Shown one piece after another: positions 43,297 through 52,423 of a DNA stretch of 64,000 bases. Below the pieces are notes generated by a model that saw nothing but the letters and a program-made list of their open reading frames with translations, ran no database searches and was not told the origin of the DNA. Origin of the DNA: Exiguobacterium sp. s193 (GTDB lineage: Bacteria > Bacillota > Bacilli > Exiguobacteriales > Exiguobacteriaceae); assembly GCF_018618755.1 (NCBI RefSeq), contig NZ_JACSMR010000003.1, positions 62,001 through 126,000 on the forward strand, read 5' to 3'. A program made the translations under genes and the position numbers. Within the stretch, counting starts at the first letter, position 1. Every line of letters starts with the position of its first letter.

Positions 43297-44709
43297 ATGG
43301 ATTACAAACAAACTGCTGCGCAAGTCCTCACACTTGTCGGCGGACGCGAAAACATCATTACGGCAGCACATTGCGCGACACGGCTCCGTCTCGTCCTCCA
43401 TGACGAATCGAAGGTCGACCAGGCAGCGCTCGAAGATCTTGACGGTGTCAGTGGTGCCTTTTCGAGTTCCGGTCAATATCAAATCATCTTCGGGACGGGG
43501 ACGGTCAACAAAGTCTTCGCCGCGTTCGCTCCGCTTGCCGGGGTCAACGTCAACGGTGAAGAACCGCTTGATGTAAAAAAAGCGGCTTCCCAAAAATTGA
43601 ATCCGTTCGCACGTCTTGCCCGGTCGCTTTCAAACGTCTTCGTACCGTTGATTCCGGCAATCGTTGCCGCCGGTCTTTTGATGGGCTTACTCGGAATGAT
43701 TAAAGCCTTCGGTTGGGTCGACGGGGCTTCACCAATCGTCCAACTCCTTGACATGTTCTCATCTTCTGCTTTCATCATCTTGCCGATTTTGATTGGTTTC
43801 TCTGCCGCGCGTGAGTTCGGTGCCAATCCATATCTCGGTGCGGTCATCGGCGGAATCATGACCCACCCTTCTCTGCTCAACCCTTGGACACTCGGGAACA
43901 GTGAACCGGAAGTGATGCATTTCCTCGGGATGAACATCGAACTGATTGGTTACCAAGGAACTGTTTTCCCTGTCCTGTTAACGGTTTGGGTCATGGCGAA
44001 AATTGAACAGCAAGTACGTAAACGGACACCGGAAACACTCGATTTGTTAGTCACACCATTCGTGACGATTCTCGTCACAGGATTCCTGGCCTTAATCGTC
44101 ATCGGACCAATCGGGACATTGCTCGGTAAAGGGATTTCATTCGTACTCGTCTTCTTCTATGAACAATTCTCGGTCGTCGCCGGTCTCTTGTTCGGTGGTC
44201 TCTACTCGACGATCGTCATCACAGGGATGCACCATAGTTTCCATGCGATTGAAGCGGGACTGCTCGCTGATAAGAGCATCGGGAAGAACTTCCTGTTACC
44301 GATCTGGTCGATGGCAAACGTTGCTCAAGGCGGAGCCGGTCTTGCTGTTTACTTCATGACAAAAAACGTGAAATTAAAAACACTCGCTTTACCGTCTGCT
44401 TTCTCGGCATTTCTCGGTATTACGGAACCGATCATCTACGGAGTCAACTTACGTCTTGGTAAACCATTCATCGGCGGTGCGATTGGTGGCGCGATTGGTG
44501 GTGGTTACGTCGTCTTGACGCAAGTCGCTGCAAACGCTTATGGCTTAACCGGCATTCCGATGATTGCCATCGTCGCTCCGCTTGGCGCTTCGAACTTGAT
44601 CAACTACCTTGTCGGTTTCGCGATTGCCGTCGCGACAGCATTCATCGCGACCGTCATCCTGATGCGTCTTGACGCACGAAAACAAAAGCAAACGGATTTA
44701 GCCGCTTAA
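43297..44709 (+). CDS. scrA: PTS sucrose-type permease, IIB-IIC fusion
   Basis: The 470-residue transporter has EIIB first (phosphorylated Cys in TAAHCATRLRL, about residue 27), then EIIC from about residue 105 (VFVPLIPAIVAAGLLMGLLG, GMHHSFHAIE, LGITEPIIYGVNLR). The order and RAT control match SacP/ScrA-type sucrose and trehalose permeases. It has no EIIA domain. AAGGAGG lies before ATG 43297. The operon continues with an antiterminator and fructokinase, favouring sucrose; sucrose-6-phosphate hydrolase is not present here. Confidence 0.85.
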   Translation: MDYKQTAAQVLTLVGGRENIITAAHCATRLRLVLHDESKVDQAALEDLDGVSGAFSSSGQYQIIFGTGTVNKVFAAFAPLAGVNVNGEEPLDVKKAASQKLNPFARLARSLSNVFVPLIPAIVAAGLLMGLLGMIKAFGWVDGASPIVQLLDMFSSSAFIILPILIGFSAAREFGANPYLGAVIGGIMTHPSLLNPWTLGNSEPEVMHFLGMNIELIGYQGTVFPVLLTVWVMAKIEQQVRKRTPETLDLLVTPFVTILVTGFLALIVIGPIGTLLGKGISFVLVFFYEQFSVVAGLLFGGLYSTIVITGMHHSFHAIEAGLLADKSIGKNFLLPIWSMANVAQGGAGLAVYFMTKNVKLKTLALPSAFSAFLGITEPIIYGVNLRLGKPFIGGAIGGAIGGGYVVLTQVAANAYGLTGIPMIAIVAPLGASNLINYLVGFAIAVATAFIATVILMRLDARKQKQTDLAA

Positions 44710-44719
44710 GTGAAGAGAC

Positions 44720-44753
44720 ATGCGACCCTTCGAACATTCTCGTCGGGTCGCAT
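44720..44753 (+). terminator. Weak hairpin after scrA
   Basis: ATGCGACCC (44720-44728) / GGGTCGCAT (44745-44753); only a few T follow, so it may act as a partial terminator or RNA-stabilising stem. Confidence 0.5.
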
Positions 44754-44762
44754 TTGTCAGTT

Positions 44763-44790
44763 TTGTTCTGAGCGTTATTGCCCGTATAAT
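44763..44790 (+). promoter_or_regulatory. Possible internal promoter for the antiterminator gene
   Basis: TTGTTC (44763-44768), 16-nt spacer, perfect TATAAT (44785-44790), just upstream of the ribosome site. It could give basal antiterminator synthesis. Confidence 0.45.
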
Positions 44791-44814
44791 GGAAGGAGAA
44801 GGGAGGAAGTCAGG

Positions 44815-45660
44815 CTGATTATTCATAAAGTACTCAACAACAATGCCATCGTCACGAAAGAGCAAGGACAAGAACGGATCATCATGGGACCGGGAATCGC
44901 TTTTGGTAAAAAGAAAAAAGATCCCGTCGATCCTTCCAAAATCGAAAAGATGTTCATACCCTCGTTCGAAAATGCTGAACTGTTTAAAGAAATCTTAACG
45001 ACGACCCCACTAGAAATCATCGATTTGTCCGAACAAATCATTTCTTACGCGGAAGGCGCACTTCAGACACCCTTTCATGATTACATCCATGTCAGTCTGA
45101 CGGATCATCTCGCCCATGCCGTTCGTTTAGCACGCGAAAATCTTGTCGTCCACAATCGGCTCGCGGAAGAAATCCGCTTGCTGTATACAGCCGAGTACAA
45201 CATCGGTGAATGGGCGGTTACGCAAATCGAACGGACCCTCGCGGTTGCTTTACCGAAGGAAGAAGCGGCAAACATCGCACTTCACCTCTTTAACGCCCGC
45301 CAACAGCACCCGAACATGGCGACGGCATTACAAACCGCTACCCTTTTGAACGAATTACGCGAACAAATCGAGAGCTTCTTCGGTCAAACGATTGAAACGA
45401 CCTCAATGACGTATTACCGGTTCTTCACGCATATGAAACTTGTCCTCGCCCGGATTGAACAAGGACAAACACTGCACGATATGGATGACGTCATCTTATC
45501 CGCCGTCAAAACACGGTACGCGGACGCATTTCATTGTGCCGAAAGTATGGCCGCTTGGCTCGAACAGGAATTAAAAACGACCGTCCCCGACTCGGAAGTC
45601 GGCTACATGGCCCTTCATGTCGAACGGATTCGACCCGATTTAAAAAGGAGCGAATTATGA
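44815..45660 (+). CDS. BglG-family transcriptional antiterminator (SacT/LicT-like)
   Basis: The protein has 281 residues: an RNA-binding CAT domain (1-55; KVLNNNAIVTKEQGQERIIMGPGIAFGKK) and two PRD domains (about 70-165 and 175-280) with conserved His residues in FHDYIHVSLTDHL and YMALHVERIRP. It should bind the RAT upstream of scrA and prevent termination when sugar is present. Odd start: no ATG, GTG or TTG exists in frame near the excellent GGAGG (44802-44806). The family Met aligns with CTG at 44815, 8 nt downstream, so CTG is the likely start. Confidence 0.85.
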   Translation: MIIHKVLNNNAIVTKEQGQERIIMGPGIAFGKKKKDPVDPSKIEKMFIPSFENAELFKEILTTTPLEIIDLSEQIISYAEGALQTPFHDYIHVSLTDHLAHAVRLARENLVVHNRLAEEIRLLYTAEYNIGEWAVTQIERTLAVALPKEEAANIALHLFNARQQHPNMATALQTATLLNELREQIESFFGQTIETTSMTYYRFFTHMKLVLARIEQGQTLHDMDDVILSAVKTRYADAFHCAESMAAWLEQELKTTVPDSEVGYMALHVERIRPDLKRSEL

Positions 45661-46595
45661 TGAAAATTTTTAGTCTTGGAGAAGCATTAATTGATTTGAT
45701 TCCACTTGATGACAGCAATACGACGTTCCAAAAAAATCCCGGCGGTGCTCCCGCCAATGTCGCCGTCGGTCTCGCCCGTCTTGGCGCCGACAGCTATTTC
45801 CTCGGTGCTGTCGGGGATGACTCGATGGGACATTTCTTGAAGGATACACTGCACCATTATGGGGTCAAAACGGATCACATCGTTCTTGACGCAACGAATA
45901 AAACGGGACTTGTCCTCGTCACGAACGCTGAAAATGGCGAACGGTCGTTTGAATTCATCAACACGTATCGTGCCGATATGAGTTTTCATGAACAAGATGT
46001 CCCCGAGGCGTTGGCAGAAGCGGATTTACTTCATATCGGTTCAATTTCCTTAATCTCCGGTGATGCCGTCGCAGCAACACGCCGTGCGATCGCGCTCGCT
46101 AAAGAGAACGGGGTCCCGATTTCTTATGATCCGAACCTCCGCGAATCTCTATGGTCGAACCTTGATGTCGCCCGGACGACGATTCAATCCGTCCTGCCGG
46201 ATGCGCAAATCGTTAAGTTGGCAGAAGAGGAACTGATCTTCTTGACCGGCCAAACGGACTTGGATGAAGGGGCAGCTGAATTGCTCGCTGAATATCCGAT
46301 TCAGTTGCTCGCTGTCACACGGGGAAGTGAAGGCGCGTTACTCTATACGAATCGTGCGATGGCGGAAGTCAATGCGATTTCGGTGGATGCCGTCGATACG
46401 ACCGGGGCAGGGGACGCCTTTATGTCCGGTCTGCTTCACCAGTGTGCGACCCGGTCGTTTGCGTTTGATTGGGATGAAGATGAACTGCAGGATATCGGTC
46501 GCTTTGCCGCGATTTCCGGCGGGCTTGCCGCATCTGTCAAAGGGGCGATGGCTGCTTTACCGACACTCGATGAGGTGTCACGTCGTCTCGACTAA
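45657..46595 (+). CDS. scrK: Fructokinase (PfkB family)
   Basis: The 312-residue sugar kinase is of the ribokinase fold: GEALIDLIPLD at the N-terminus, NPGGAPANVAVGLARLG (substrate loop) and DTTGAGDAFMSGLL (catalytic Asp and anion hole). It phosphorylates fructose released from sucrose-6-phosphate. Its ATG overlaps the antiterminator stop (ATGA), with AAAGGAG upstream. It is the last gene of the sucrose-type operon. Confidence 0.85.
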   Translation: MMKIFSLGEALIDLIPLDDSNTTFQKNPGGAPANVAVGLARLGADSYFLGAVGDDSMGHFLKDTLHHYGVKTDHIVLDATNKTGLVLVTNAENGERSFEFINTYRADMSFHEQDVPEALAEADLLHIGSISLISGDAVAATRRAIALAKENGVPISYDPNLRESLWSNLDVARTTIQSVLPDAQIVKLAEEELIFLTGQTDLDEGAAELLAEYPIQLLAVTRGSEGALLYTNRAMAEVNAISVDAVDTTGAGDAFMSGLLHQCATRSFAFDWDEDELQDIGRFAAISGGLAASVKGAMAALPTLDEVSRRLD

Positions 46596-46600
46596 AACGT

Positions 46601-46653
46601 AAAAATCCTGTCCGTCTCGCCCTTTTACGGTGCTGGACGGACAGGATTTTTTA
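46601..46653. terminator. Terminator after scrK
   Basis: AAATCCTGTCCGTC / GACGGACAGGATTT stem (14 bp) with T6. It abuts the stop of the convergent hydrolase gene. Confidence 0.9.
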
Positions 46654-47346
46654 ATGCGATGAAAGGAATGACTCAATTGCTTCAATCGTCTCATCTTGTT
46701 GTGCTTTTGGTGTTAACGGACTCGTGTTGTCGCCCTTTTGCGCGCCGTACCTCCCGAAATTCGCGTGATTGCCCTCTTCGATGAAATGGAACATCGCGTC
46801 CGATCGAAGATTTTTTTTACTTGCTTCGATGTCCGTGACAGGTAAGACGCCATCACGTCCTCCATAGACCGTCAAGGACGGTGTATCGATGGCATCAATC
46901 GGATAGGACGCAAGAAAGATGATTCCTTTAATCTTCGAATTCTCCTCAAGTACCGTCGAAGCGGCACTTCCACCTAACGAATGTCCCATCACATACCATC
47001 GTTTGATTTTCGGATTCGCATCGATAATCGGTAAGGCCGCGTTTGCGTCAAGTAATGCGATATTAAACGGTAATTTTGGTATGACAACGAAATGTCCGTT
47101 CTTTGCTAACTGACTCCCGATATAACTGTAGGCACCCGGATCAACCTTCGCCCCTTGATAGAACACAAATCCGACTTCACTCCCCGGATCACCAAACTGA
47201 TAATCCTGTCCGACCTGTTGTTCGACATATGTTTTTGCTTCTTTTGACGGATCATAATCAAATTGTGCCCAAACCATAAAGGCTCCGATGACGAGTCCGA
47301 TGAGTATGATGAAACTGATGCTGATTCGCTTGAGCCACTTTTTCAT
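46651..47346 (-). CDS. Membrane-anchored alpha/beta hydrolase
   Basis: The 231-residue protein begins with an N-terminal hydrophobic helix (about residues 8-28) acting as signal anchor, so the enzyme part lies outside. The nucleophile elbow is VMGHSLGGSAAS, with acid and His in GGRDGVLP and EGNHANFGRYG, as in dienelactone-hydrolase-like/alpha-beta hydrolase 5 proteins. Substrate unknown. ATG 47346 lies 7 nt after GGGAGG; the ATG at 47352 is too close to that site. Divergent from the permease gene. Confidence 0.75.
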   Translation of the reverse strand: MKKWLKRISISFIILIGLVIGAFMVWAQFDYDPSKEAKTYVEQQVGQDYQFGDPGSEVGFVFYQGAKVDPGAYSYIGSQLAKNGHFVVIPKLPFNIALLDANAALPIIDANPKIKRWYVMGHSLGGSAASTVLEENSKIKGIIFLASYPIDAIDTPSLTVYGGRDGVLPVTDIEASKKNLRSDAMFHFIEEGNHANFGRYGAQKGDNTSPLTPKAQQDETIEAIESFLSSH

Positions 47347-47380
47347 ATTCATTCCTCCCTCTTAACTCCTACCCCATCTC

Positions 47381-47396
47381 ATGTGAAAAATCACAT
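47381..47396. promoter_or_regulatory. Palindrome ATGTGA-N4-TCACAT in a divergent promoter region
   Basis: Perfect 6-4-6 inverted repeat between the hydrolase and permease genes, sharing the TGTGA-N4-TCACA core with 3573-3586. A cre-like ATGTAAGCGTATCTAT (47426-47441, 14/16) lies closer to the permease. Confidence 0.45.
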
Positions 47397-47465
47397 ATGA
47401 AAATTATTTTCTAAATTTTCAGTCAATGTAAGCGTATCTATCGCTTTTTCAATAATTGGTTTAAG

Positions 47466-48779
47466 ATGAAAAAAGTATCGTTTCTTTTGAAAGGGGAATC
47501 ATTTGTTTTGCCACGTACTGTAGTTTCCACGATTCAGTGGTTTTTGTTTATCATCTGTACTAACATCGCCCCGCCACTCGCCATTGCCGCATCGTTTGAA
47601 CTCTCGAGCGCGGACACATTGGCTTTCCTATCTCGTTGTCTGTTCGTTTTTGCGATTTTAAGTTTATTCCAAGTGTTTCTCGGTCACCGTCTACCGATCA
47701 TGGAAGGACCGGCCGGGATTTGGTGGGGTGTCTTCGCCCTTTATTCCTCGATCGGTATTACATTGTACGGGAGTTACTCGAACACACTCCAATCGCTTGG
47801 TTTTCTCCTCATCTTAAGTGGTATCATCTGTATCCTCTTGACGTTGTCAGGAATTTTACGCCGGCTCGTCCCGTTGTTTACACCACAAGTCATTGGTGTT
47901 TACATGCTCTTGTTGTCTGCCCAACTTTCTGGCTCTGTCATGAAGGGTCTGCTCAATCTGGAAAATGGGAAGATTCAAGTATTACCGGCCATCATTTCCG
48001 TATTGACCGTCATCATTTCACTTTATCTCGAACGCAGTGATCGCTTGCGTCAGTATGCCCTACTCATCACACTTCTCGTCGGTTGGAGTATGTTTGCCTT
48101 AATCGGGCGCGCCGAGATGCCAAGCTTCGATGGTCCATTCTTTACACTTCCTGACTTATTCCCATTCGGCGGAATTCATCTGGACTGGACATTACTGCCG
48201 ACAGCCTTAATCATCTCTTTATTGTTGATGACGAACGTGCTCGCGAATATCAAGGTCATCGAACGCATCATCAGTGCAAAACGCGGCGAACACGTCAAAG
48301 GACAAGTCGGAACGGCCGGTGTCACGGCCGGTGTCGGACAGATCTTTGCCGGTATGTTCGGTACGGTCGGTCCCGTCGCGATTTCCGGAACGGCCGGATT
48401 CATCGCCTCGACGGATAACACGGATCGTAAATCGTTTGCGATCGCGAACGTCATTTGCTTATTCTTAAGTATCGTCACGCCATTCGTCGGGTTGATCGCA
48501 AAAATTCCCGTCGCCGTCGGGTATGCGATGGTCGCACCGATTGTCGCCGGGATGGCCATCATCGGTGTCACGGAAGCGGCACGCGACTTGAATCGGCAAA
48601 CGGCGATGATTACGGTCGGGTTACCCGTCCTCGTCGGCATCGGTGCCCTACTCTTACCGAAAGGTGCGACCGCCGATCTTCCGCCACTCGTCACGACACT
48701 GATGTCGAACGGACTGGTGCTCGGGACGCTTGTTGCCCTGTTCGCAGAATCTTTACGTCATATTCGGACGAATGATTAA
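47466..48779 (+). CDS. NCS2-family purine/pyrimidine permease (YwdJ-like)
   Basis: A 437-residue membrane protein (about 12-14 helices) of the nucleobase/ascorbate transporter family: VVSTIQWFLFIICTNIAPP at the N-terminus, MEGPAGIWWG, and the helix-10 region GTVGPVAISGTAGFIASTDN. It is similar in size and style to B. subtilis YwdJ. The ATG at 47466 has no ribosome site; an in-frame TTG at 47508 lies 11 nt after AAAGGGG and would remove 14 non-conserved residues, so the true start may be 47508. The transported base is unknown. Confidence 0.8.
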   Translation: MKKVSFLLKGESFVLPRTVVSTIQWFLFIICTNIAPPLAIAASFELSSADTLAFLSRCLFVFAILSLFQVFLGHRLPIMEGPAGIWWGVFALYSSIGITLYGSYSNTLQSLGFLLILSGIICILLTLSGILRRLVPLFTPQVIGVYMLLLSAQLSGSVMKGLLNLENGKIQVLPAIISVLTVIISLYLERSDRLRQYALLITLLVGWSMFALIGRAEMPSFDGPFFTLPDLFPFGGIHLDWTLLPTALIISLLLMTNVLANIKVIERIISAKRGEHVKGQVGTAGVTAGVGQIFAGMFGTVGPVAISGTAGFIASTDNTDRKSFAIANVICLFLSIVTPFVGLIAKIPVAVGYAMVAPIVAGMAIIGVTEAARDLNRQTAMITVGLPVLVGIGALLLPKGATADLPPLVTTLMSNGLVLGTLVALFAESLRHIRTND

Positions 48780-48780
48780 C

Positions 48781-48828
48781 AAAAAGACAGGAACTCGGAA
48801 AAAGGATCCGAGTTCCTGTCTTTTTTTG
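48781..48828. terminator. Bidirectional terminator
   Basis: AAAGACAGGAACTCGG / CCGAGTTCCTGTCTTT long stem with A and T flanks between convergent genes. Confidence 0.9.
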
Positions 48829-48839
48829 TGGATTCAAGC

Positions 48840-50333
48840 TTAGCGAATCCCACGCATATATTTTTGGAGTCTTGGTGCAAACGCGAACAAGAGAAGTCCA
48901 AGTGCAATCGCAACGACACCTGTGATTCCGAAGTACGCGACTTCTGTGTCTTTCCCATAATATTTAACGATTTGTGCATTGACGGCTTGTCCTGTTGCAT
49001 TCGTCAAGAACCAGAGACTCATCGTCTGTGCCGAGAAGGCAGCTGGAGCTAGTTTCGTTGTCGCTGATAATCCAACCGGTGATAATAACAACTCACCCAT
49101 CACGACGAGGAAGAAGCTGAGTGCAAGCCAGAGTGGGCTAACTGTCGTATCCGTACCGTATAGTAATCCCGGTAACATCATGACGATGAACGATAGACCG
49201 GCAAACATCAGACCAAACGAAAACTTTTGCATCGTCGTCGGTTGACGGTCATCAAGCCGGACCCACAAACTCGCAAACACTGGTGCAAGTGCGATGATGA
49301 ACAATGGATTCAATGACTGGAAGAAAGCCGGTTGAATCTCAAAACCAAGGAATGACAAATCTGTCCGTTCAGCTGCAAAAATAGACAATACATATGATCC
49401 CTGTTCCTGAATCGCCCAGAATACTGCGGCCGCGATAAAGAGCGGAATATAGGCGAGTAAGCGTGAACGTTCATCATCCGTGATTTTCGGACTGCGTAAC
49501 ATGTACGTGAAGTACGCAACCGGAATCAGGATTCCAAGGAACGTCACCATCAATGTAAAGCGATCGATCGTCAGTAAACCAGTCATTGCCGCGATGGTCC
49601 CGAGGACTGCAAGCGCGACGATGATGACTGCCGCCATCGTAAAGAAGCGCTTCCGCTCGTTTCCTTCTAACGGATTCAGGACGTATGTCCCCGCTTGACC
49701 TAAGTTCTTTTTCTTCGTCAAGATGAATACGACCAGACCAGCAAACATCCCGATTGCGGCAAGTGCGAAACCAGCATGGTACCCTGCCGAATCCGACACC
49801 TTACCCACGATGAGTGGTGATAAGAATGCACCGGCGTTAATTCCCATGTAGAAGATACTGAATCCAGCATCACGACGATTATCCGTTTTACTGTAAAGAT
49901 CACCGACGATATTCGAGACGTTCGGTTTCAAGAATCCAGTCCCGATGACAATCAATCCCATCGAGATGAACAATGCTGTAATGCCAGCAGGTAGTGCTAA
50001 CACGATATGCCCAAGCATGATGAGAATCCCACCATAGAACACAGTCCGTGACGTCCCTAACAGACGGTCAGAGACCCAGCCTCCGATAATCCCCGACATG
50101 TAGACGAGTGAACCGTACACGGCCATGATGGAAGCAGCCGTCGTTTTGTCAATGCCGAGTCCACCGTTCGCAACGGAATCGTACATGTAATAAATGAGGA
50201 TGGCGCGCATCCCGTAGTAGGAGAACCGTTCCCAGAACTCCGTGAAGAAGAGCGTGAACAATCCTTTCGGGTTTCCGAAGAACCCTTTCTGCGGAACAGT
50301 CTTGTAGACCTGATCGCGATCAAAATCTGCCAT
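48840..50333 (-). CDS. POT-family proton-dependent oligopeptide transporter
   Basis: The 497-residue transporter has about 14 helices. The proton-coupling signature FTEFWERFSYYGMRAIL (ExxERFxYYG) is near residue 30, and the PTR2 motif region GGWVSDRLLG follows. The family imports di- and tripeptides with H+ (DtpT type). It is a single gene; AAAGGAG precedes the ATG and a shared terminator follows. Confidence 0.9.
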   Translation of the reverse strand: MADFDRDQVYKTVPQKGFFGNPKGLFTLFFTEFWERFSYYGMRAILIYYMYDSVANGGLGIDKTTAASIMAVYGSLVYMSGIIGGWVSDRLLGTSRTVFYGGILIMLGHIVLALPAGITALFISMGLIVIGTGFLKPNVSNIVGDLYSKTDNRRDAGFSIFYMGINAGAFLSPLIVGKVSDSAGYHAGFALAAIGMFAGLVVFILTKKKNLGQAGTYVLNPLEGNERKRFFTMAAVIIVALAVLGTIAAMTGLLTIDRFTLMVTFLGILIPVAYFTYMLRSPKITDDERSRLLAYIPLFIAAAVFWAIQEQGSYVLSIFAAERTDLSFLGFEIQPAFFQSLNPLFIIALAPVFASLWVRLDDRQPTTMQKFSFGLMFAGLSFIVMMLPGLLYGTDTTVSPLWLALSFFLVVMGELLLSPVGLSATTKLAPAAFSAQTMSLWFLTNATGQAVNAQIVKYYGKDTEVAYFGITGVVAIALGLLLFAFAPRLQKYMRGIR

Positions 50334-50532
50334 AATGAAGGCTCCTTTCGTCTACCATTGAATTCGTGCATGATCTAAAATCTTTTTTCCCGCTTTCCCC
50401 AAATGATAAGCGTCTCGTAGCAGATAAAAGATTCACACGATTTTAACTGAATTGTCTCACTTCTTTTTGTATAGGAGACAGCACCTTATCATTCAACCGT
50501 AAATCATTTGACTAGTCAAATATTAATTTCAA

Positions 50533-50567
50533 GCGAAAAAAAGAGCGTAACGGAATCCGTTCGCTCA
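50533..50567 (-). terminator. Terminator after the lipoprotein-ligase-oxidoreductase operon
   Basis: On the minus strand GAGCGaACGGA / TCCGTtaCGCTC followed by T7; its arm starts at the end of the oxidoreductase gene. Confidence 0.8.
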
Positions 50568-51200
50568 TTTTTGCATGTCTTTTGATTCAACAATCGTAAT
50601 ACCCGGGGGTGCATGGAGTGTTTGCTCCATCATCGCTTTCGCGACTTTACTCGCTTCAATTGGTGCATAAGGACTTCGTTTCAACAACGGACGAAGAACG
50701 GTCGAAACGCGTGCTGCTGCCTGTTCACCAAACCGAAACTCATCCCGCTCGCCGAGCAAGAGTGATGGACGGAAGATCAATAAGGCGTCGTAGCCAAGAA
50801 CCCGCAATCCATTCTCCGTGTCCCCTTTGACACGGTTGTAGAATGTCTTCGCATTCGGATGTGCACCGAGTGCTGAAATGAGCGCGAAGCGTGTCGCACC
50901 TAAATCAAGCAGCTCCCGCCCGACTTCGATTGGGTACGTGTAATCGACTTGACGGAATGCCTCTTGCGATCCTGCCTGCTTAATCGTCGTCCCGAGTGCA
51001 CAGTAGACATGATCGACTGTTGGCAATTCGATTTCCGTCACCCGATCAAAATCAATCACCCATTCCTCAAGTTTTTGATGAAACCGATTCATCGGTCGAC
51101 GGACGAGGACGTGCACCTCCTCATAAGCATCGTTTGCTAGCAATTGATCGACTAACTCTTGTCCGACTAAACCACTTGCCCCTAAAATTGCTGCTTTCAT
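50565..51200 (-). CDS. NAD(P)-binding oxidoreductase (HTATIP2/YbjT-like atypical SDR)
   Basis: The 211-residue protein has the nucleotide loop MKAAILGASGLVGQELVDQL and the ALGTTIKQAGSQEAFRQVD plus FYNRVKGDTE segments typical of the TIP30-like branch of atypical SDRs. The usual YxxxK is represented by YNRVK. Function unknown. Its start overlaps the stop of the glutathionylspermidine synthase-like gene by 4 bp. Confidence 0.8.
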   Translation of the reverse strand: MKAAILGASGLVGQELVDQLLANDAYEEVHVLVRRPMNRFHQKLEEWVIDFDRVTEIELPTVDHVYCALGTTIKQAGSQEAFRQVDYTYPIEVGRELLDLGATRFALISALGAHPNAKTFYNRVKGDTENGLRVLGYDALLIFRPSLLLGERDEFRFGEQAAARVSTVLRPLLKRSPYAPIEASKVAKAMMEQTLHAPPGITIVESKDMQK

Positions 51201-52423
51201 CTTGTCTCCTCCTCTCCCTCTTGCAATCGTCCAATCGGTAAAAAATATGAACGATTTCCGGTGATTCGCTCACCTGCCCGGACACCGATTGCACTTGCCC
51301 GTCCACCGAGAACAAATACGCCGTACATGTAAGCAACTTCTGCCCCATCACGAAGTTCATAAGTTGGCAATGCTCGATACTCTTGATAAACCGATGCTTG
51401 CTCGCTAAAGGAACGCTGTTCGTTCGACAACAGGACTTTTCCGTCCCCTTGATAGATTGTCACTGTGTCGCCTTCTCTTCCGAAAATCGGTTTTTCGACG
51501 AATCGACAGCGTCGCTCAAGAAATACATCCGGCTCTAAGTAAGTCGGCAAAAAATAACGCGCAATGATTTGATGATCTCGTGCCGTTAAGTAAGGATGTC
51601 CCGTTTCGTGTAGTGTCCAGATGACTGCAAGAACGGACTTCGCCTGCATCAAGAAGGCAGCTGGCGGATTGATGATTTCAAGTAATCCCTGTTCGACGAG
51701 TTGGAGCAGTAAGACGCCGAGATCATGCCCTTCCTCGTCTCGGTCCAGTAATGCCATCTCAACCGGGAACGTTTGCCGATATAAAATATCAATCCGCTTC
51801 CCATGTTGGTCGTACAGTCCGTCTTCCGCCCGAATCTCCAGTTCGTCGAGCGGACAATAGGAGGCGCCGTCAACAAACCCTTGTAGATATTCTGTCGTCA
51901 AACGGTCTTCGATATTGTCCCCGTGCGACGTAAAGACGATGTGTGGTCGTTCACCCGTCCGGTGTGTCGCAGCTTCGATTGCCCGACGGATACTTCTACC
52001 CAATTCGGCTGACTCGCCTGCATTGACTGGCATCCAGTGACGTTTTTTCGCAACACGGTCATTCACGTCAAACGATTCTTTAATAAACGTCGGCGTATCC
52101 GCATTCCACTCCATGACGGAAATCCGTTCGTCCGTCACGATGAAGTCAAATCGGCTGATGATCGACAAGGGACGCATCGTCTCTAAACGAAGAAACGGCA
52201 GGGATTGTTCCGGGTACCCGAGCTCGAGTAATGCTTCGTCCTCCATCGTCCGCAAAATCGGAGCAATCTTTTCGAAAATCAGATACACGTCTCGGGCAGC
52301 CGTTCGTAGACGTTCTATCGTCTGTATCGAAACCGTCAGCACATCTGTCAACGCATAGACTTCGCCATCTAACACATCCCAAAATGCTTCAATATCGCCA
52401 TATATATCCTGTCGTTCACTCAT
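51197..52423 (-). CDS. Glutathionylspermidine synthase-like ATP-grasp ligase (YgiC/YjfC type)
   Basis: The 408-residue protein has the C-terminal ATP-grasp domain of GspS. Visible are VMEWNADTPTF, the central HGDNIEDRLTTEYLQGFVDGA, LEIINPPAAFLMQAKSVLAVIW and KPIFGREGDTVTIYQGDG. True glutathionylspermidine synthesis is unlikely in a bacillithiol producer, so it probably ligates another amine to a carboxylate or peptide. It overlaps the lipoprotein gene before it and the oxidoreductase gene after it by 4 bp each. Confidence 0.85.
   Translation of the reverse strand: MSERQDIYGDIEAFWDVLDGEVYALTDVLTVSIQTIERLRTAARDVYLIFEKIAPILRTMEDEALLELGYPEQSLPFLRLETMRPLSIISRFDFIVTDERISVMEWNADTPTFIKESFDVNDRVAKKRHWMPVNAGESAELGRSIRRAIEAATHRTGERPHIVFTSHGDNIEDRLTTEYLQGFVDGASYCPLDELEIRAEDGLYDQHGKRIDILYRQTFPVEMALLDRDEEGHDLGVLLLQLVEQGLLEIINPPAAFLMQAKSVLAVIWTLHETGHPYLTARDHQIIARYFLPTYLEPDVFLERRCRFVEKPIFGREGDTVTIYQGDGKVLLSNEQRSFSEQASVYQEYRALPTYELRDGAEVAYMYGVFVLGGRASAIGVRAGERITGNRSYFLPIGRLQEGEEETR

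Noticed and set aside
44710-44814. An upstream extension of the antiterminator beginning at 44710
   Set aside because: It would read through a hairpin, a TATAAT box and the ribosome site, and family members start at the position of 44815.
47382-47395. CRP/FNR site
   Set aside because: The gap between TGTGA and TCACA is 4 bp, not the 6 bp of those regulators.
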